64,000 bases of DNA from positions 1 to 64,000 of the forward strand of contig JAUQPR010000003.1 in NCBI GenBank assembly GCA_030550275.1, in the 5' to 3' direction. Shown one piece after another: positions 26,774-34,177 of the stretch; position 1 is the first letter of the stretch, and every line of letters begins with the position of its first letter. This DNA comes from Bacteroidota bacterium. GTDB taxonomy: Bacteria > Bacteroidota > Ignavibacteria > Kapaibacteriales > HRBIN21. The notes under the pieces are model-generated. The model saw only the letters and a program-made list of their open reading frames with translations. It searched no databases and was not told where the DNA came from. Position numbers and translations under genes: made by a program.

Positions 26774-27181
26774 CTACCGCTGCAATCGTTCGACAAGCCG
26801 CTTCTCCTTGTTCTTTTCGAAGAGCACCACGATGGCGCACGAGCCGTTGGAGAGAATCTGCTTCGCGCGGACGATCCCGTAATCGTCCCACGCCCGATGG
26901 TAGATGATGTCACCGATTTGGTACTCGGCGCGCGGGTCGTAGGGTTTTGAATCCTCCGGACTCAGCCGCACGACCGCCTTATCGTTGCGTCCATTGCCTT
27001 CGAGCAGATCCAGATTCACCAACTGCACGTGATGACTCACCGTGCAGCGCGCCCACTGGTGGCGTCCGTTAGGGGTATCCACAGGTTCGCCAATGAACTC
27101 ATGGCGCGTCACCCGCATCAGGACCGGCGAATAGAGCATCGCGTACTTGCGTCCCCGGCGGCGACGTCGGGCTGCAGCCAT
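26774..27181 (-). CDS. Small basic protein with CarD/Tudor-like C-terminal domain
   Basis: A 135-residue protein. It begins with an Arg-rich stretch (MAAARRRRRGRKYAM), a likely nucleic-acid contact. The C-terminal 45 residues (YQIGDIIYHRAWDDYGIV, then a VVLFEKNKEKRLVERL strand-helix) look like the small beta-barrel seen in CarD/Mfd RNA-polymerase interaction domains and UvrD tails. The middle (HQWARCTVSHHVQLV) is not recognised. It heads the rpsU transcript and could bind RNA polymerase or ribosome. The function is inference only. Confidence 0.65.
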   Translation of the reverse strand: MAAARRRRRGRKYAMLYSPVLMRVTRHEFIGEPVDTPNGRHQWARCTVSHHVQLVNLDLLEGNGRNDKAVVRLSPEDSKPYDPRAEYQIGDIIYHRAWDDYGIVRAKQILSNGSCAIVVLFEKNKEKRLVERLQR

Positions 27182-27220
27182 CTGCTACTTCCCTGCAGCA
27201 GTTCAACTTGCGTAGCAGTG

Positions 27221-27228
27221 CAAAATTA
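27221..27228 (-). promoter_or_regulatory. -7 element (TAATTTTG) before the small basic protein-rpsU run
   Basis: TAATTTTG on the minus strand, 39 bases before the ATG at 27181. It lies in the 69-base gap after the stop of the small T9SS-tail gene. Confidence 0.6.
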
Positions 27229-27250
27229 CGCCTTTTTTCCGGGGCAGAGC

Positions 27251-28009
27251 TCAGGGCTGCCACCAGAGCCGCCTCACCCACTGCTGCCGGAATCGCTGCA
27301 GCAACACATACAATCCCGGAGCCAGACGGAGATGCTCGGGGAGCCGCTCCCCCTCCCAGCAGAGGCGTCCGTCCAGCGTGTACAGGCACACCCGGTCGGC
27401 TACGGCAAGCTGGGGCACCTCGTTCCGAACGCCGACCGGACCCCTTCGGTACCACACCCGCAGTCGGAGATCGAAATCCGAGACGAACTCATTCTCCACC
27501 ACCGCCTGCCCGCTGGAATCGAAGCGGAGCCATAGCGCCAGCCGATCGGTCAGCACCGCCGAGTCAATCCCCGCCGGTAGCGGCACTCCCCATCGGAAGA
27601 TGAGTTGGCGCCCTTCACCCCGTTGAGCCCGAAGGCGATACTCCACCATAAAGGTCGAATCCGGCGGCAACGGGCGGAAATCCCGATAGGTGTGCTTCCA
27701 CTCCGCATCAACGGAGTCGTAGACCAACAGCACCGCATAGAAGCTGCTCGCTGGGGGCGGGAACGGAGGGACCTCCCATTCCCCCAACGCCGTATCAATG
27801 CGCTCTGTTGCGCGTTCGTCAACGCCAACCACCAGCCGGACGGAGTCCCCACGCTCGTTCGCCACCGTGAAGGGGAGCTCAATGTGCGTTTGCGCCACCG
27901 CCTGGGTCCATCCTACTGCGATGGTGCACAGGAGAAAAACAAACCGGGCTCTCCGGATGCTTCCGGAAAGCCCGGCAACCCACCACCGTGATGTCCACTG
28001 CGTGCTCAC
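27251..28009 (-). CDS. Small secreted protein with degenerate sorting tail, last gene of the surface operon
   Basis: A 252-residue protein. The only in-frame start is the GTG at 28009, which overlaps the TGA of the preceding gene (GTGA). The signal peptide has an unusually long, basic front (residues 1-23) and the core FVFLLCTIAVGW ending AVAQ. The body is beta-rich (VEYRLRAQRGEG, LALWLRF). The C-terminal about 45 residues (VCLYTLDGRLCWEGERL to the end) resemble a shortened T9SS tail, with GLYVLLQRF matching GVYLLRWQR of the cohesin-like gene upstream. An intrinsic terminator lies inside its signal-peptide codons, so expression may be conditional. No function can be named. Confidence 0.7.
   Translation of the reverse strand: MSTQWTSRWWVAGLSGSIRRARFVFLLCTIAVGWTQAVAQTHIELPFTVANERGDSVRLVVGVDERATERIDTALGEWEVPPFPPPASSFYAVLLVYDSVDAEWKHTYRDFRPLPPDSTFMVEYRLRAQRGEGRQLIFRWGVPLPAGIDSAVLTDRLALWLRFDSSGQAVVENEFVSDFDLRLRVWYRRGPVGVRNEVPQLAVADRVCLYTLDGRLCWEGERLPEHLRLAPGLYVLLQRFRQQWVRRLWWQP
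27931..27975 (-). terminator. Intrinsic terminator inside the signal-peptide codons of the last surface gene
   Basis: On the minus strand, outer stem CCGGGCT/AGCCCGG (7 bp), one mismatch, six more pairs (TTCCGG-type), four-base loop, then a T tract (GGTTTGTTTTTCTCC). This is a textbook rho-independent terminator. It starts 30 bases after the stop of the 1018-codon-class gene at 28006, as expected for its end, but it also falls within codons of the overlapping 252-residue gene. Confidence 0.85.
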
Positions 28010-31000
28010 TGGAGCACGATTGGCAAGACGAAGCTCTCCGTTCCTACAGATACCCGCATCCAGTACTGTCCGGCAGCCAGCTCTGCAGGCAGTCGGAGCA
28101 TCAGCACGTGGCTGCCCGCAGAGAGCTCACCAGCGTAGAGCGTTGCGACCTGCTCGCCCAGCAACGTGAAGAGCTTCGCCACCGCAACCGTCCGCTGCGG
28201 CAGATGGAGCTCCACCCCGACCTCCGAACCACGAACAGGGTTGGGCAGCAGCCGCACTTGGACAGTTTGCACACCGTGCTGAAGCAGTTGCACGCTTGTG
28301 ACCGCTGGATCATCAATCCTGACCTCTGTTCCGCGTTCCAGCGTGCCCCAGGTCCTGCCGCGGTCATCCACAACGGTATACCGCGCTTCGGCATTGTCGC
28401 CCAGGCGCAGTACCACCGGATACTGCACTCCCTGGAAGCGCAGTGCCGGCGAGGGTGCGTTCTCCACATACGTCCCGCTGGCAAAGCGCACATCGAAGAG
28501 CTCCGCCGGTGGCACAGGCGGCAGCTCGAATCGCTCCCGGTCGAGCTGCGGCAGCGAGTTCAGGTACAGCGTTGCCTCCTTGCCGGCAGCATCCCGAAGC
28601 TGGAGCGGCAAGCTCTGCGCCAGTACCTGCTCGCGGTAGGGATCCTGGAATTGCCCTCCACGCGCGGCGGAGGCTGTGAGCTTCAGGTATCCCTTCCCGC
28701 GAATCTTGATCCAGTAGCCCAGCCCTGGCACGAGCTCGGAAACCTCTACGAAGCCCCGGTCGGTCTTGTACCCATACACTCCGCCCACTCGCACCGGCAG
28801 AGGCTCAGCTCCGTAGGGCTCGAATTGAATCCGGTCGATCCCAACCGGCACAGAGAGCCCGCCGATGGTGTTCCATCCATCGTAGAGCAGCACCTCATCC
28901 GCGCGGTCAATGCGGAGGAGGCGCACCCCAGCAATCTGCCGATCCACCGAGTCGCTATACTTCACGTAGTAGCCGTACCCAGGCGACAGGTACAATGCCC
29001 CCTGGTACTGATTCTGCGAGAACCAGAAGGGGATGTTGATGGCACGCGGATAGACCATCTTCCAGAAGTTGTTCGCCGGGCGCACCGGCAAGGAGAGCAG
29101 GTTCCATCCCTTCTGGATGACGGGATACTGAACGACCAGCGGGTAGGTGTACTCGATGACAAAGGAGCGAATCCGTGCATCGGTAATGGTGTAGGACATC
29201 CGCGTGCCACCCGCCGGGGTCGCCTGCCGCATGTCCACCCCGAAGATCGTCCCATTGAGCGTATCACGCAGGAAGAGCCGCGCCCCAACGGGGAAATCCG
29301 TCGTATCCCACGTCAAGGTCACCGGGTAATTCTGAGCCCCGCCAGCATCGAAGCGGCAGAGGAAGACCACCGTGGAATCTGCGAACACGTTGCGGATGTC
29401 CCGCGAATCATACACCCCCACCAGGTCCCGCAACCCGTAGGGCGCCGTTCCCGGAGGCACATTCGCCACTCCATCCAGGTACCAGCGTGCATAGAAGCTC
29501 CCCGGCGCCGGTGGTCCGTCGTAGATAGTCTCTCCAAAGAGGGTATCAATTCCATCGGTCGCGCGGATGCCCAAGCCGAAAAGCAGCGTTGCCGATTCCG
29601 GTGTCGCCGCAGAGTTGGTCACCGTTATTCGGATCCCCTTACCCAGTTGCGCAAGGTTGCGTGGATCGTTGTTCGGCTCCACTGGGTTACGCACGTAGAT
29701 GAAGGTCACACGCAGCCGCACGGGCGAAACCTCTGCCGACAGGCTCGAAAACGTGATGTACCCCACGTAAATTCCCGCCGCATCCGTATTCTGTGGCAAT
29801 TCGCTGGGATCGCACAGAATCCGGAAGTTCTGCGGCGGGAGCGCTGATAGGGCATTGTTGGTCACATCCACCGTCAACGGTGATTCACCCAGCGTGCGGT
29901 CAATGTAGGGGATGACCCCTCGACGGGTGATGAGCGGGATCGGATTCGGAGTCCCAAAGGTTTGGAACTTCAGCCAGCGGGCATTGGATTCCACCACAAC
30001 GTCGGTCAAGCGCGTCCCGGCTTCCTCATTCGTCACCACAAGCTCACGCCGACCGTAGAACACTCCACGCAACTGCGAAGCGGAATCCAAGACAATCGGC
30101 TCGATGACTTCCCACTCGTCCGCGCTCACCTGCCGCACAACCGCGTTTATCCCTACGCGCGGTTCAAACCCTATCTTGGGAATCGCGGTGATGTAGAGGT
30201 GGGCGACCCCCGGCATGCTCGTCCACTGATTTGCCGCGGGGAGGAGTCCTCGGTTATCCACACCGCCCAACCCTTCGTAGGCAACATCCCCGAACGCACC
30301 CCCAGAGCGGTAGGTCACGTAGTCACGGTAGCGCTGTCCCGAAGGATTACCCGGAAAGGGCTCTGCAGGGAACTGCGCGAGATTGAGGTCGTTGTACTTG
30401 AGCGTATCGTTCGACAGGATGAGGAACCCCTGGCCCCCCTGAACCCCAGTAACGCGGAAGCGCAAGTAGATGAGCGGGACAAACTGCCGCTGGTCACACT
30501 GCACCGTTGGGTCCCACGGATCCTGCCCGAAGGCAGGGCTCGGAGGCAGCGGCTTAGCGGAGCTTGCGACGATCCGCACGCGGCGTGGCTGTCCAACGGA
30601 GGGAACGCTTCCCAGATTGTGCCACCGCACCAGCGCTCCCAGCATCTCCGACGAGGTAATGCGGGCATCGTCGAAGCTGAATGCGAAGTCCTTTGCCAGC
30701 ACGCTATCTCCGCGCGGACCCACCTTCTGCAGCCCGACGAACTCCAAGAGCTGCCCATCGTACTTGAACTTGAAATCCAGGCTGTAGATCGGCCACACCT
30801 TCCCGTAGACAGGGTGGTTTGCCGGCACCCAGCAATTCCGGATATAGACAGGCACCAGCAGTTCCCGCCGCTGCCCCGGTGCCGCCTCCGGCACAACGAT
30901 GACACCCCCCAGGTAGATGTTCGGATCGTACCCTGGGTCGCTACCGGTCAAGCTCAGCACCGGCAGCTTGATGTCCATTGTCTGTGCAAAGACCGATTTC

Positions 31001-31068
31001 GATACCCCAATGCTCAGCGCGAGTCCGATTACTACCATCCACCGTGTCAAGAACTTCCACCGCTGCAT
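28006..31068 (-). CDS. Large secreted T9SS protein with cohesin-like N-terminus
   Basis: A 1020-residue protein with signal peptide (to about residue 29, SVFAQ). Residues about 30-235 follow the cohesin pattern: paired strands VPVYIRN, YSLDFKFKYDGQLLEFVGL, then FAFSFDD and IYLRFRVTG. A BACON/Ig-like stretch follows (about 330-470). Residues about 650-850 hold two GWN repeats, each ending in GYGYYVK or GLGYWIK, common in T9SS-exported proteins. The last 75 or so residues are a type-A sorting tail (LLPNPVRGS onward, GQYWMRVSVG, ending PIVLQ). GGAGAGG precedes the ATG. It overlaps the next gene by four bases. Confidence 0.85.
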   Translation of the reverse strand: MQRWKFLTRWMVVIGLALSIGVSKSVFAQTMDIKLPVLSLTGSDPGYDPNIYLGGVIVVPEAAPGQRRELLVPVYIRNCWVPANHPVYGKVWPIYSLDFKFKYDGQLLEFVGLQKVGPRGDSVLAKDFAFSFDDARITSSEMLGALVRWHNLGSVPSVGQPRRVRIVASSAKPLPPSPAFGQDPWDPTVQCDQRQFVPLIYLRFRVTGVQGGQGFLILSNDTLKYNDLNLAQFPAEPFPGNPSGQRYRDYVTYRSGGAFGDVAYEGLGGVDNRGLLPAANQWTSMPGVAHLYITAIPKIGFEPRVGINAVVRQVSADEWEVIEPIVLDSASQLRGVFYGRRELVVTNEEAGTRLTDVVVESNARWLKFQTFGTPNPIPLITRRGVIPYIDRTLGESPLTVDVTNNALSALPPQNFRILCDPSELPQNTDAAGIYVGYITFSSLSAEVSPVRLRVTFIYVRNPVEPNNDPRNLAQLGKGIRITVTNSAATPESATLLFGLGIRATDGIDTLFGETIYDGPPAPGSFYARWYLDGVANVPPGTAPYGLRDLVGVYDSRDIRNVFADSTVVFLCRFDAGGAQNYPVTLTWDTTDFPVGARLFLRDTLNGTIFGVDMRQATPAGGTRMSYTITDARIRSFVIEYTYPLVVQYPVIQKGWNLLSLPVRPANNFWKMVYPRAINIPFWFSQNQYQGALYLSPGYGYYVKYSDSVDRQIAGVRLLRIDRADEVLLYDGWNTIGGLSVPVGIDRIQFEPYGAEPLPVRVGGVYGYKTDRGFVEVSELVPGLGYWIKIRGKGYLKLTASAARGGQFQDPYREQVLAQSLPLQLRDAAGKEATLYLNSLPQLDRERFELPPVPPAELFDVRFASGTYVENAPSPALRFQGVQYPVVLRLGDNAEARYTVVDDRGRTWGTLERGTEVRIDDPAVTSVQLLQHGVQTVQVRLLPNPVRGSEVGVELHLPQRTVAVAKLFTLLGEQVATLYAGELSAGSHVLMLRLPAELAAGQYWMRVSVGTESFVLPIVLQ

Positions 31069-31104
31069 GAGCCTCTCCTCTCAAAGCATATTCGACTGAC
31101 CTGA

Positions 31105-32199
31105 CTACCGAACGAACAACGCATGGCGAGGGAGCGAACCCCCTGTTCGTTGCCACCGTAGGAGGTAAACTCCGCGCGGGAGCTGCTCGAGCTGCCGCTG
31201 GAGCTCCACCTTCGAGGAAGCGTCCACCCAGCACCGACCCAACGCATCGTACACCCATGCCCGCTGCAGCTCCTCCCGCTCGAAGGATGGCGGCGCTATC
31301 GCCACCGGCTTCGGCAGGACGCGCAACCGCACTGTATCGCCGCTCCAGCGCGTGATGCACGCGCACGGGTCCACTGGCACCGTCGCCGCCGTCACCTGGG
31401 CAACAACGGTGTCGGGCGGCTCCGGGAAGCGCACCCGAATCCCCCATGTCCACAGCGCCTCCCCATGGGCTGTATCCGGACGCCAGACGTAGCGCACCTC
31501 CGCAGTATCTGTGACGGTCTCCTCCAGCGCCCCACCCGCGAGCTCAACCTGTTCGGTTGCGCACCACGAGGGGAGCCCTTGCACCACCGTCTGCAGCCGC
31601 TGGAGCCGAACTGCCGCAGGCATCCTCACCGTTGCACGCAGGGGAAGCAGCGTATCCGGCGCCGTGAGCTCGTAGGAGCGCTCCTGCACCTCCATCCGCA
31701 GCTCCCGTTCCGGACGCTGCGCGACAACAGCACGTACGTACACCGGCGCAGTATCTACGCTCACCGCCCGCTGCCGCTCGAACTCCTCATTGAACGTTGC
31801 CCACAGAAGCTGGACCGCCGCCGTATCGGGGCATTCCGGACGGAATTCGCCCAGGAACGCCACGAGCGGCTTTTGTCCCCACACTGGTCGTGTGAGCGTG
31901 AAGGCGTACGCCCGCAACTCCCCATACCGTGCCGAGAAATCTCGATTGGGCATCGCCTCCGAAAGAGTTCCCACCGTCAGCATCGTGTGGAAGAGCAGCT
32001 TCTCCGGATCGTACCGCAGCTCCAGATTATAGCCCAGCAGGCTGTCGCGGGCAGCGACGGTTCCAACGTCCACCACCAGCACACATTCCCGAGGGGAAGC
32101 GCAGACATCCACCTCCCCTGCAGGGTACAGCCGCACGGTCAGCGGCTGCTGGGCATATGCTACGACTGCAACCATCGCAGAGAGTGCTCTCCACACCAC
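31105..32199 (-). CDS. Secreted protein with cohesin-like N-terminus and T9SS-type tail
   Basis: A 364-residue protein. GTG 32199 gives a short signal peptide (MVWRALSAMVAVVAYAQQ); ATG 32175 would truncate it. Residues about 25-135 are cohesin-like: VLVVDVGTVAARDSLLGYNLELRYDPEKLLFH, then a GTL turn and FTLTRPVWGQKPLVAFLGEF. A Cys-containing beta region follows. The tail (AWVYDALGRCWVDASSK, GVYLLRWQR, ending RHALFVR) resembles a type-A sorting domain. It is six bases after the dockerin-like gene, 36 before the larger cohesin-like gene. Confidence 0.78.
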   Translation of the reverse strand: MVWRALSAMVAVVAYAQQPLTVRLYPAGEVDVCASPRECVLVVDVGTVAARDSLLGYNLELRYDPEKLLFHTMLTVGTLSEAMPNRDFSARYGELRAYAFTLTRPVWGQKPLVAFLGEFRPECPDTAAVQLLWATFNEEFERQRAVSVDTAPVYVRAVVAQRPERELRMEVQERSYELTAPDTLLPLRATVRMPAAVRLQRLQTVVQGLPSWCATEQVELAGGALEETVTDTAEVRYVWRPDTAHGEALWTWGIRVRFPEPPDTVVAQVTAATVPVDPCACITRWSGDTVRLRVLPKPVAIAPPSFEREELQRAWVYDALGRCWVDASSKVELQRQLEQLPRGVYLLRWQRTGGSLPRHALFVR

Positions 32200-32205
32200 T
32201 GTTGC

Positions 32206-34086
32206 TTACGGTAGCCGCACAAACGATACCACAGATACTCCCGTGGGTCCCTCAATCCGATACGTGTACACGCCCGCCCCAAGCCGCTGTCCTGCAGCGT
32301 TGGTGCCATCCCAACGCACCTCGTACACCCCAGGGGTGAGATCGCTCTCCAGCAGGGTGCGCACACTGTTGCCCAACGCATCGCAGAGGCTCACGGTGTA
32401 CCGCCCTGCCTGGCGCACGGTGAAGCTCAGCACAGCCTCACCCACTGCTGGGTTGGGATAGACCCTGAGCTCAGGTGCAGGCTCGGCAAGTCCCAGCGGG
32501 AGAGTCTGCTCCGGACGCTCTTGGTCATTGAACCGGATTTGGCGCAGTTGGAGTTGCGGTTCGCTCACCTGTACGACGGCGTATGCAATCGGTTCTCCAG
32601 CATCCCACTTCCCAATCCCCGCCAAGGCAATCCGCCCATCGCTATATGCCACCTGGAGCCCCTCGGTTGCCGGCTCCACCGCAAGCACCGTTCCATTGAA
32701 CTCTGCTCGAACCCCGAGCGCTCCCTCCCACGCGCCATCGAGGAGCAGCGGCACGCGGTACACACCATTCCCCTCCAGCATCGGTGTGCCGGGAACCACT
32801 GTTGAAGCCACCCCGGCTCCGGCTGCGCCGCGCCCGTACGGCGGCAGCACCGTCAGGTCCAGCAACCACGGCAGGTAGGGCACCCGCGCAGCCATGTACA
32901 GCATGATGATGGCGGCATCGTACTCCGTGGCTTCGAAGAAGAGCACGGGATCACCGCCAATAAAGGGCAACGAGTTATCGCTGGGCAGATCCTGCCAGTA
33001 GTAGAGCGAACGGGTCGGAATGGCGCGGCGGTACATCGGCGTATCGGCGGTGTTGTTGTAGTTACGGGTCGAATAGTAGTAGCGCCCGTTGTGATTGACA
33101 TCGCCGTGATACGCCTGCCGCCCTTTGAGGCTATCCAAGCGCTGGTTTGTAGCAACAGAGCGTAGAATCAGCATCACATCGTTGACCGTGACGAAGCGGT
33201 CCTGCCCCAGCCCCGAATGCTTTCCAACCTGGGAGAAGTCCACGTCTCCATCGCCCCAGCCTTCCAGGAACAGGCGCGGGATTGCATTGAAGCGAATCAC
33301 CGTGTCACTTCCTCCGGAGGGCTGCCATGTCGTGCTCAACTGCGTCGAGGTGCGCGCCTGCACGACATTGCCGGTGAAGACCAATCCGTTGAGGTAGTCC
33401 CCAAACCCGCCCTTGATACCGATTGCTGCCCCGTCAACCTTGACGTATCCCCCTGCGCCCGTCAACCCGTATGCGAACTCCACATCGCCCTGGAAATTGC
33501 CCGGGCGCGCCGACTCGTATATCCACAACTGGAAGCTGGCAACGCTGGTGGGTCTTGTCTTGTCGTTGATGTTGAGGTTCTTCCACTCCACTACGAATGC
33601 ACGGTTCGGCGCCGCCCCCACGACCTTGTAGGAGATTTGAGAGGGCGTATAGCCCGCTCCAATATCGGCTGCTGTGCGGTAGTAATGGTCACCCCAAAAC
33701 GGTGCCAGCACGTTGAAGGGTTCGGTATTCGCAAACAGACGTGTGGGAATGTCGCTCCCTGTCAGTGGGGGAGTTTCTGCCGGACGCAGCAGCAGCACAA
33801 ACCCATTGACGTTGATAGCAATACGGCTGTACCGAAAGCCCTGGAACTCGAACAGGAAGGGCAGCAGCGTGACGTAATAGCCATTGTCGTGGTCGGGATT
33901 GCTCGTTGCGGGATCCACAAACAAATCCGCATCAATCACCGTCGCGCCCGACAGCGGCGTATACGGTCTGTTCCCCACTTTTACCGCTGGCTGGAACTCC
34001 GCATACACCTGTGCTTGCAGTGTTGTATACCCTACAAGCCCCAGCCCAAGAGCAACCATCACGCTCAGGAGCATCCGCACGCGCAT
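32206..34086 (-). CDS. Secreted T9SS protein with split dockerin-like module
   Basis: A 626-residue protein from ATG 34086 (GAGGAG five bases upstream; a GTG at 34113 is less likely) with signal peptide to about residue 25 (TLQAQ). Residues about 30-270 are a beta-rich nidogen-like region (LFANTEPFNVLAPFWGDHYYR, GDVEFAYGL). Residues about 278-400 are dockerin-like: FVTVNDVMLILRSV, the Ca-loop type GDVNHNGRYY, then after an insert EYDAAIIMLYMAARV. The last 85 residues are a classical type-A sorting tail: YPNPAVGEAVLSF, SLCDALGNSVRTLLE, WDGTNAAGQRLGAGVYTYR. It follows the giant gene. Confidence 0.85.
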   Translation of the reverse strand: MRVRMLLSVMVALGLGLVGYTTLQAQVYAEFQPAVKVGNRPYTPLSGATVIDADLFVDPATSNPDHDNGYYVTLLPFLFEFQGFRYSRIAINVNGFVLLLRPAETPPLTGSDIPTRLFANTEPFNVLAPFWGDHYYRTAADIGAGYTPSQISYKVVGAAPNRAFVVEWKNLNINDKTRPTSVASFQLWIYESARPGNFQGDVEFAYGLTGAGGYVKVDGAAIGIKGGFGDYLNGLVFTGNVVQARTSTQLSTTWQPSGGSDTVIRFNAIPRLFLEGWGDGDVDFSQVGKHSGLGQDRFVTVNDVMLILRSVATNQRLDSLKGRQAYHGDVNHNGRYYYSTRNYNNTADTPMYRRAIPTRSLYYWQDLPSDNSLPFIGGDPVLFFEATEYDAAIIMLYMAARVPYLPWLLDLTVLPPYGRGAAGAGVASTVVPGTPMLEGNGVYRVPLLLDGAWEGALGVRAEFNGTVLAVEPATEGLQVAYSDGRIALAGIGKWDAGEPIAYAVVQVSEPQLQLRQIRFNDQERPEQTLPLGLAEPAPELRVYPNPAVGEAVLSFTVRQAGRYTVSLCDALGNSVRTLLESDLTPGVYEVRWDGTNAAGQRLGAGVYTYRIEGPTGVSVVSFVRLP

Positions 34087-34136
34087 GAGTCTCCTCACTG
34101 CAGTTAGAACCACATGTTCTTCGGCTCAATGACCGT

Positions 34137-34165
34137 GGGGCGCATCCCGCCAAGGGATGCGCCCC
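34137..34165 (-). other. Perfect 12-bp hairpin between the first two surface genes
   Basis: GGGGCGCATCCC and its exact reverse complement, 5-base loop. It begins 12 bases after the giant gene's stop and ends about 50 bases before the next start. No T tract follows on either strand, so it is not a standard intrinsic terminator. It could stabilise or separate the two messages. Confidence 0.75.
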
Positions 34166-34177
34166 AGACGGATGAGT

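Noticed and set aside
27988-29847. Long plus-strand frame (619 codons) opposite the 1020-residue protein
   Set aside because: A shadow of GC-rich codons; no signal peptide or domain and the minus-strand gene has clear domains.
30254-30262. TTATCCACA as a DnaA box or origin
   Set aside because: A single match within coding sequence, with no cluster and no AT-rich stretch nearby.
34137-34165. Calling the hairpin an intrinsic terminator
   Set aside because: No T tract on either strand.
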